Below, piece by piece: positions 15,369 through 19,481 of a stretch of 19,481 nucleotides of DNA. A program made the position numbers and the translations under genes. The stretch is taken from NCBI GenBank assembly GCA_964344165.1, contig CAYFMH010000026.1, forward strand, positions 1 through 19,481, in the 5' to 3' direction. The notes under the pieces were generated by a model, which was not told the DNA's origin, did no database searches, and saw only the letters and a program-made list of their open reading frames with translations. This stretch comes from CAYFMH01 sp964344165 (GTDB lineage Bacteria > Patescibacteriota > Gracilibacteria > UBA4473). Within the stretch, counting starts at the first letter, position 1. The number at the start of each line of letters is the position of its first letter.

Positions 15369-16313
15369 TTATTTTTTAATCCCTCTCATTGCTGCCAATT
15401 CTGATATCATTTTTTGTCGCGCTTGGATGGTTAAATCTTTTGCTGCTAATCTTGGTGCTTTCCCTTCAATGACAAACAGATCTGGCTCAAAAGGAATGGC
15501 TCTAAAATGCAAAACAGAGGAAGGACTTCTTTTTTTGGGGAAGAAGGAGGAACTTAGAGAAAAAACACTGGTACTATCAGCTAATAACAAAGTTATTTTT
15601 GGGGGAATCCCTTCTTTTAAAAAATTTTCCAGAATTCGAGCATTTAGAGATATAAATTTACCAATTTCCCCATCTTTTGAACGAGTCCCTTCGGGGAATA
15701 CTACTACACAACCATCGTTTTCTTTTATTTCTTTAAACACGGCCGTGCTTACTCGGACAACTTCTTCTTGGAGCTCGGTTTTGGCTTTAGCAGTTCTATC
15801 AAAAACAATTGGATCCATTCCTTTTAATCCTCGGTGTAATAACTTCCCTTCTGGATATTTAGGGTCTACTAATTCATTTTTTAGCACGGTTCGTGTTTTT
15901 TGATAGCTTTCTTCTGGTAATAATCCGTACACCAATAAAGCTTCCATTCCTGGTTTTTGATGATTGAGAAAAATCAGATCGGCCGATTCGAGATGTTCAA
16001 ATCCTTCTCGAACAACCGAAATTTTGCAGCTTTCCAAAAAATGAGCGGTTCCTAAAGCCCAATCCCGAGAAACTTTTCGGGCGGATTCTGGATTTTGTGT
16101 TTTTGACATAGCATCCATAGAGGCAAAAATTCTATAGATAATTCCTGCTTGTATTTGCATACGGCGAAATAATAGTTTTTTATGGGCCGGTTTTATTTCT
16201 CGGTCCGAGGGGAAGGGCTTTTCCATTTGCATCACAAATAACAAAAAAAACAAACCGGTCAATTCTATTTTTTTTAAAAAACTAATTCGTCCCCAAAACC
16301 ACCTCGATGTCAA
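15369..16313 (-). CDS. PlsC-like 1-acyl-glycerol-3-phosphate acyltransferase family protein
   Basis: Glycerolipid acyltransferase family protein, probably membrane associated, adding an acyl chain to a lipid or related acceptor. Motif III is intact (VVFPEGTRSKDGEIGKF, about residues 203-219). Motif I, normally N-H-x4-D, reads NHQKPGMEALL: His118 is kept, but the fifth position after it is Met and the nearest acid is Glu one place on. Activity is thus uncertain. The first codon (16313) is TTG and overlaps the LCP gene. ATG at 16232 (MQMEKPFPSD, 287 residues) or 16226 is likelier; the longer form would add a hydrophobic FFLLFV stretch from T-rich DNA. It lies directly downstream of the LCP gene on the same strand and is probably co-transcribed. 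Stop is TAA. Confidence 0.78.
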   Translation of the reverse strand: MTSRWFWGRISFLKKIELTGLFFLLFVMQMEKPFPSDREIKPAHKKLLFRRMQIQAGIIYRIFASMDAMSKTQNPESARKVSRDWALGTAHFLESCKISVVREGFEHLESADLIFLNHQKPGMEALLVYGLLPEESYQKTRTVLKNELVDPKYPEGKLLHRGLKGMDPIVFDRTAKAKTELQEEVVRVSTAVFKEIKENDGCVVVFPEGTRSKDGEIGKFISLNARILENFLKEGIPPKITLLLADSTSVFSLSSSFFPKKRSPSSVLHFRAIPFEPDLFVIEGKAPRLAAKDLTIQARQKMISELAAMRGIKK

Positions 16314-17619
16314 TCAAATCAGAGGATTTTTTGACTGGAGTGATGGACTCATCCATAAGAAAAAGTTCCGCATCGAGTACGTCAGCTAGGGTCCTGGCGG
16401 TCCTTTCTGTTTTTTTGCCAGAATAATTCCGGACAAAAGAACGGAAAACCGGCTTATCACTTTCATAATTTCCGGTTTCAATCACGTGAAACCCAAATCT
16501 TCTAAGCCGAACAGCATTTTTTTTGGCAAGTCCTTGGAGCTTCGATCCGTTAAGGACAGAAATCTGGGCGTTTTCGAGCAATGTCTCTGGGTGAATTAAG
16601 ATAAGATTCATAAAAAGCTGGGTATCTCTGAGATTTTCTGGCAACAATACAAACTGGCCTCCATAAAACTCCCGAGCCGGAGTATAGAGAAACCCATCTT
16701 TTCTCATCGGATCATCATTAAGCACGGCCGTAATAGAATTTTGATAATCAATATTGAGTCCGGTTTTTGCCAGAGCAATTATCTGTGTAAATCCAATATC
16801 AGTATTTACGTTGTCTCGGAAGATCGTGTAGTACTTTTGAAGTTTTGAGGCATTGGTGAGAATTCCTTGTTCTTTTGCTTTTTTTCGAATCGCCAAGATC
16901 AAATCCTGCTGGCGCCGAGCTCGATCATAGTCAGAAGATGTTTTTCTCGACCGAGCATATTTGAGGGCCATTTCTCCATCCAGATGATTCATTCCTTTTC
17001 GGACAACAAAAGTTTGATATTGATAATTATCCGCTGGATAAAAATGGTCTTCGATCGTCTGCGGCACAAAAATATCTACTCCATCGATCGCATCGACAAT
17101 CTCTTCAAAAACTGAAAACTGAACTACGGCGGCATAATGAAGCTCGATATTGGTAAATCGAGAAACCGCTTTTTTTATTACTTCTAGTCCTTTTTTATCT
17201 CCATGCTTGTGCCGAGCCATCGCATAAATCTCATTGATTTTACGATCTCCTACATCAGAAGAAATAAAAAGATCTCTCGGCAGACTCAAAAAAGAAGCTG
17301 ATGGTCCATTTGGATTGACAGAAACTACCATAATAGAATCCGAGAGATTCCCCCCTTCTTCCATATCTCCCGCCACTCCTAGGAGGAGAATGTTGGTATG
17401 ACCAAATTTATCTTCTTTGAGCGGTTTGAGTGAAAAAATCCCTGGTGAGGAATCGTTAAAGAATCCAAAATTAAAAGGATTCGCCCCGGCAATATAAATG
17501 ACCAAAAAGAGACTCCCGCCTCCCAAAATTGCTTTTTTAAGCGTCAAACGAGTCAATAATTTTTTTATAAACTCCTTTTTTGAATTTTTTTTCTGAATCC
17601 TCTTTGCCTTAAAATTCAT
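16282..17619 (-). CDS. LytR-CpsA-Psr family glycopolymer transferase with LytR C-terminal domain
   Basis: LCP enzymes transfer lipid-linked anionic or secondary wall polymers onto peptidoglycan outside the membrane. The 445 residues comprise a basic cytoplasmic start, one membrane helix (about 30-46), the LCP catalytic domain from about 76 (NILLLGVAGD, SLPRDLFIS, KINEIYAMA, IDGVDIFVPQ, HLDGEMALKYARSRKTSSDYDRARRQQ) and a LytR_C domain (about 350-440; ISVLNGSKLQGLAKKNAVRLRRFGF). The pyrophosphate-binding Arg and Asp residues of the SRKTSSDYDRARRQQ block are present. ATG 17619 is preceded by TACAAT with a 7-nt gap. Stop is TAG. An SLH-anchored giant protein in the same window suggests that the polymer attached here may be its anchor, but they are 7 kb apart and this is inference. 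Confidence 0.93.
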   Translation of the reverse strand: MNFKAKRIQKKNSKKEFIKKLLTRLTLKKAILGGGSLFLVIYIAGANPFNFGFFNDSSPGIFSLKPLKEDKFGHTNILLLGVAGDMEEGGNLSDSIMVVSVNPNGPSASFLSLPRDLFISSDVGDRKINEIYAMARHKHGDKKGLEVIKKAVSRFTNIELHYAAVVQFSVFEEIVDAIDGVDIFVPQTIEDHFYPADNYQYQTFVVRKGMNHLDGEMALKYARSRKTSSDYDRARRQQDLILAIRKKAKEQGILTNASKLQKYYTIFRDNVNTDIGFTQIIALAKTGLNIDYQNSITAVLNDDPMRKDGFLYTPAREFYGGQFVLLPENLRDTQLFMNLILIHPETLLENAQISVLNGSKLQGLAKKNAVRLRRFGFHVIETGNYESDKPVFRSFVRNYSGKKTERTARTLADVLDAELFLMDESITPVKKSSDLIDIEVVLGTN

Positions 17620-17626
17620 CGAAACG

Positions 17627-17654
17627 ATTGTATTGATAAGTTTATTTGATTCAA
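17627..17654 (-). promoter_or_regulatory. Promoter of the LCP gene, predicted leaderless
   Basis: On the minus strand TTGAAT (17654-17649), a 16-nt spacer and TACAAT (17632-17627) lie 7 nt before ATG 17619. The expected transcription start coincides with the start codon. Confidence 0.55.
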
Positions 17655-17897
17655 GAATTTATGATAAATTTTTGAATTTACGGGCCTGAAAGCTACAAAT
17701 CTAAAGGAAGAAAACATATTTATAACACCGCCTCTATAAAGCCTCATTAATCTAAAATACACAGCCAAATTATTGGACAAAGCAAAGACCCTTGACTTTT
17801 ATAAAAAAATAAATACGCTGAGTTTCAGTAAATCGTTGGTATCGTACAGTTTTTCTAAAAATCTCTTCTTCTCTAGTAACTTTGTACTCCTCTGCCT
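17655..17897. other. Intergenic stretch with no recognised gene
   Basis: This part of the divergent spacer between the LCP and RRM genes has no open frame of note, no tRNA and no strong hairpin. It includes a TTGACT at 17792-17797 but no -10 box at suitable distance. Confidence 0.5.
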
Positions 17898-17911
17898 GAA
17901 AGAAAGATAAA

Positions 17912-17953
17912 AAGAAATATATCGGCACGATTATCAGAAGATTTATATTTCTT
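17912..17953 (+). promoter_or_regulatory. Long hairpin and pyrimidine tract before the RRM gene
   Basis: AAGAAATATA (17912-17921) pairs perfectly with TATATTTCTT (17944-17953) across a 22-nt loop. Purine-rich DNA from 17899 can extend the stem imperfectly with the T/C tract running to 17968. The T-run stops just before ATG 17974, so it resembles a leader attenuator or temperature-sensitive structure. It could also be only the terminator-like end of something unseen. Confidence 0.35.
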
Positions 17954-17973
17954 ATTTCTTTCTTTTTTACAAA

Positions 17974-18255
17974 ATGACCGAAGAGAACAAAAAAAAGCTA
18001 TTTGTTGGGTCTCTTGCTTGGGCCATTAACGATGACTCACTCCGAGCTGCCTTTGAAAAAGCCGGAACTGTGGAATCAGCCCAGGTGATCACCGACAAAT
18101 TTTCTGGTCGATCAAAAGGATTCGGATTTGTCGAAATGGCAACCGAAGAAGATGCTCAAGCTGCAATCGACATGTGGCACGAAAAAGAGCTTGAAGGTCG
18201 AGCCATCATCGTAAACGTCGCTCGTCCTCGAGAAGAACGACCACCACGAGATTAA
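17974..18255 (+). CDS. Small single-RRM RNA-binding protein
   Basis: A 93-residue protein made of one RNA recognition motif. RNP2 is LFVGSL (residues 9-14) and RNP1 is KGFGFVEM (48-55), both with the aromatic residues that stack on RNA bases. Other RRM positions (LRAAFEKAGTVESAQVITD, EEDAQAAID, ELEGRAIIVNVARP) are complete. The tail is short (REERPPRD), unlike the Gly-rich tails of cyanobacterial and eukaryotic relatives. Such proteins are post-transcriptional regulators or RNA chaperones, often cold induced; the target is unknown here. It starts at ATG 17974 after a pyrimidine tract, without a Shine-Dalgarno. It is monocistronic: a strong terminator begins 18 nt past the TAA. Confidence 0.95.
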   Translation: MTEENKKKLFVGSLAWAINDDSLRAAFEKAGTVESAQVITDKFSGRSKGFGFVEMATEEDAQAAIDMWHEKELEGRAIIVNVARPREERPPRD

Positions 18256-18273
18256 TTTTTTTGAAAATTCAAT

Positions 18274-18306
18274 AAAAAAAACAGGTTGAGTACGCCTGTT
18301 TTTTTT
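18274..18306 (+). terminator. Intrinsic terminator of the RRM gene
   Basis: Twelve perfectly paired positions: A8CAGG at 18274-18285 against CCTGT8 at 18295-18306, around a 9-nt loop, ending in eight T. It separates the RRM gene from the cupin gene, so the cupin needs its own promoter. TATATC at 18306-18311, 8 nt before its ATG, is the only candidate. Confidence 0.87.
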
Positions 18307-18319
18307 ATATCCTAAAATT

Positions 18320-18583
18320 ATGGAAATCATTGTTCGACCACCAACCACAGAAGAAATCGCGGAAACCAAAACCTGGCCTACTTGGTCCAAAGAAATTTCT
18401 ACTTTTCCTTGGTCTTATGCAGATCAGGAGACCTGCTATATTCTTGAGGGGAAGGCCACGGTAAAAACGGAAGATGGGGAAGAAGTGTCTTTTCAATCTG
18501 GAGATTGGGTTGTCTTCCCGGAAGGGCTCAATTGTACCTGGGCAATCACGGAAGATATTCAGAAGCATTATAAGTTTGGATAA
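18320..18583 (+). CDS. Small cupin-fold protein (DUF861 / Cupin_3 type)
   Basis: An 87-residue single-domain beta-barrel protein. The core W-S-K-E-I-S-T-F-P-W, DQETCYILEGKATVKTEDGE, FQSGDWVVFPEGLNCTW and KHYKFG follows the Cupin_3 family pattern typified by short proteins related to ureidoglycine aminohydrolase. Members are often of unknown substrate, and this sequence retains few of the His metal ligands (Glu of DQET is present), so metal binding and catalysis are uncertain. It starts at ATG 18320, 13 nt beyond the preceding terminator, and ends in TAA. Function not assigned. Confidence 0.85.
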   Translation: MEIIVRPPTTEEIAETKTWPTWSKEISTFPWSYADQETCYILEGKATVKTEDGEEVSFQSGDWVVFPEGLNCTWAITEDIQKHYKFG

Positions 18584-18600
18584 GCTTAAAAATTAAAAAA

Positions 18601-18689
18601 GCGGAGGGATTGTTCTCTCTCGTCTCTGCCTCTGACTGCCCTCCCAGCCGAAACACAAACAAGCTCTTAAAAGCTTGTGAGCGAGACGA
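18601..18689. other. Structured GC-richer stretch with possible pseudoknot
   Basis: GGAGGG (18603-18608) pairs with CCCTCC (18639-18644), and TCGTCTC (18620-18626) pairs with GAGACGA (18683-18689). The two stems interlock. A third hairpin, ACAAGCT/AGCTTGT, lies between 18659 and 18678. Read on the minus strand, the last stem is followed by GC and six T like a terminator. No reading frame is convincing here. It may be an untyped small RNA or the processed tail of the tRNA transcript. Confidence 0.25.
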
Positions 18690-18690
18690 A

Positions 18691-18751
18691 GAAATGATGA
18701 AATATTGAAATATCCTGAAAATTTTCAGGATATGAAAATTGAAATCATTTC
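18691..18751. repeat. Large two-part palindrome just downstream of tRNA-Gln
   Basis: 18710-18733 is a 24-bp perfect palindrome centred on AAAATTTT (arms ATATCCTGAAAA). It is flanked by a second inverted pair, GAAATGAT (18691-18698) and ATCATTTC (18744-18751). The outer pair ends 6 nt from the encoded CCA of the tRNA on the minus strand. It lacks a proper T-run, so a processing or 3'-end structure is as likely as a terminator. Confidence 0.55.
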
Positions 18752-18757
18752 TGAGGA

Positions 18758-18832
18758 TGGCTGGGGCGGAGGGATTCGAACCCCCGAATGCTAGGACCAA
18801 AACCTAGTGCCTTACCACTTGGCGACGCCCCA
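18758..18832 (-). tRNA. tRNA-Gln (UUG) with encoded CCA
   Basis: The minus strand folds as a full cloverleaf: acceptor TGGGGCG/CGCCCCA, D-arm GCC...GGC, anticodon stem CTAGG/CCTAG with loop TTTTGGT (anticodon TTG), T-arm GGGGG-TTCGAAT-CCCTC with one G-T pair, discriminator G, then CCA at 18760-18758. The start with T (U1-A72 pair) and overall sequence match bacterial tRNA-Gln. If CPR-like, charging may go through Glu-tRNA-Gln amidation, which cannot be judged here. Confidence 0.96.
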
Positions 18833-18999
18833 TCGTCAGGACTTCCTCCATACTTCCAGAAATTTCCAACAAAATTCCCTCCAGTAATCCGGAATCCTTC
18901 CTCTCAAAATTCAATCTGTTCAAACTTTTAACTTTTAGATTAAATTTTGTTTATTCTAAAACACAAAAGAACGAGCGAGATTCTAAAAACTTTTACACG

Positions 19000-19015
19000 A
19001 AAAGCAAGTGCTTTT
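19000..19015 (-). terminator. Weak hairpin after the small membrane protein gene
   Basis: AAAAGC (19000-19005) and GCTTTT (19010-19015) pair around a 4-nt loop, 6 nt past the stop at 19022. The nearest T-run on the minus strand is about 9 nt further on, so terminator function is doubtful. Confidence 0.3.
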
Positions 19016-19021
19016 GTACTA

Positions 19022-19411
19022 TTACTTCTTCTCCAATTTCTTTGCCCGTCGAGCCAAGTACAGACAAGATAATAAAATCGCTAAAAAGGCTTCCCCTCCC
19101 CAAAAAAGTAAGATCTTTTCTTTTACTGGCATCATGAGCCAAATGAGAAGAAGCATGTTTCCAGAAACCAAAATCCAGTAGAGAACAATGATCTTTATTA
19201 CTTTGAACCATCGCTTCCAAGAGCAAGTATTATAAAAAGCATTGAAAAAAAGCGGCAAAATAATCCCATGCATGAAGCTCACCACGGCCGCTACACAAAA
19301 TCCATTTTCAGCCCAATTTTTGGTATCCCAGAGATTTGACGCATCATAATAAGGGATAGTTTGATCCGCAAAAGTGTATTTCAACACAAAGAAAATAGCA
19401 GTGACGACCAA
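19022..19411 (-). CDS. Small multi-pass membrane protein of unknown family
   Basis: A 129-residue protein with about four hydrophobic helices: near residues 2-14 (VVTAIFFVLKY), 38-58 (FCVAAVVSFMHGIILPLFFNA), 70-94 (KVIKIIVLYWILVSGNMLLLIW) and 100-120 (LLFWGGEAFLAILLSCLYLA), and a basic end RRAKKLEKK that should stay cytoplasmic. I do not recognise the family. The only start in frame upstream of the conserved-looking body is TTG at 19411; the frame is closed by TAG just beyond it. A TATAAT box lies 15 nt upstream, so a short-leader transcript starting at TTG is plausible. Hydrophobic pattern and length support a real gene, but the start is uncertain. Confidence 0.62.
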   Translation of the reverse strand: MVVTAIFFVLKYTFADQTIPYYDASNLWDTKNWAENGFCVAAVVSFMHGIILPLFFNAFYNTCSWKRWFKVIKIIVLYWILVSGNMLLLIWLMMPVKEKILLFWGGEAFLAILLSCLYLARRAKKLEKK

Positions 19412-19426
19412 TGCTGGGAAAAAGAG

Positions 19427-19432
19427 ATTATA
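19427..19432 (-). promoter_or_regulatory. Candidate -10 box of the small membrane protein gene
   Basis: A perfect TATAAT on the minus strand, 15 nt before the TTG start, giving a predicted leader of roughly 9 nt. No clear -35 box was found. Confidence 0.4.
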
Positions 19433-19481
19433 CTAAGCCGCTTTAATAATTTGGAATTTTTGCGAAATAAGAGATTTTATT

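Noticed and set aside
16233..16313. N-terminal membrane segment of the acyltransferase from TTG 16313
   Set aside because: The hydrophobic stretch comes from T-rich DNA overlapping the LCP gene end, with a rare start; ATG 16232 or 16226 begins the more conserved-looking part. Not fully excluded.
18546..18800. 84-codon minus frame covering the tRNA-Gln 3' part
   Set aside because: It runs through a complete tRNA and the structured spacer and into the cupin gene.
18993..19226. 77-codon minus frame overlapping the small membrane protein
   Set aside because: It shares DNA with a frame that has a clear four-helix pattern and positive end; the alternative translation has no coherent pattern.

Overview
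The window looks like a chromosomal segment of a Patescibacteria/CPR-type bacterium. The evidence is AT-rich DNA, single-gene operons, very compact core genes (bS18, an RRM protein, PilT), a Gram-positive-like envelope gene (LytR-CpsA-Psr family), a giant surface protein with S-layer homology domains, and no Shine-Dalgarno sequence in front of any gene. UGA ends two genes exactly where their families end, so this is the standard bacterial code and not the UGA=Gly code of Gracilibacteria/Absconditabacteria. Peregrinibacteria-like relatives are possible, but the class cannot be fixed from this sequence.

Layout. 155-1645 (-) is a cyclopropane-fatty-acid-synthase-family methyltransferase with altered active-site ligands. 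1847-9232 (-) is one 2461-residue secreted protein: signal peptide, W-S-E-N/Q-x-G repeats, about 15 cadherin-like repeats in an interleaved order, Calx-beta, three SLH domains and a charged tail. It is divergent from 9364-10269 (+), a branched-chain aminotransferase, across a 131-bp spacer with a 13-bp inverted repeat. 10568-11233 (-) is a 2H-phosphoesterase-like protein lacking its first catalytic His. 11559-13133 (+) is a free-standing C-terminal half of a CAD-type carbamoyl-phosphate synthase. 13213-14099 (-) holds rpsR and rpsF without the usual ssb between them. 14307-15365 (+) is a PilT-type ATPase. 15369-17619 (-) is an LCP glycopolymer transferase followed by a PlsC-like acyltransferase. 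17974-18255 (+) is an RRM protein and 18320-18583 (+) a small cupin. A tRNA-Gln(UUG) and a small four-helix membrane protein close the window on the minus strand.

How the genes fit together. The SLH protein, LCP enzyme, acyltransferase and CFA-family methyltransferase all concern the cell envelope. SLH domains bind secondary wall polymers, and LCP enzymes attach such polymers to peptidoglycan. PilT would retract type IV pili.

The main regulatory observation is that several genes (pilT, LCP, carB-like, rpsF, perhaps cfa) have a -10 hexamer only 6-8 nt before the start codon, which predicts leaderless mRNAs. A 30-bp AT-rich repeat occurs identically in two intergenic regions, and a reverse-orientation relative lies in one of them. 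No mobile element, CRISPR array or recognised defence system is visible.
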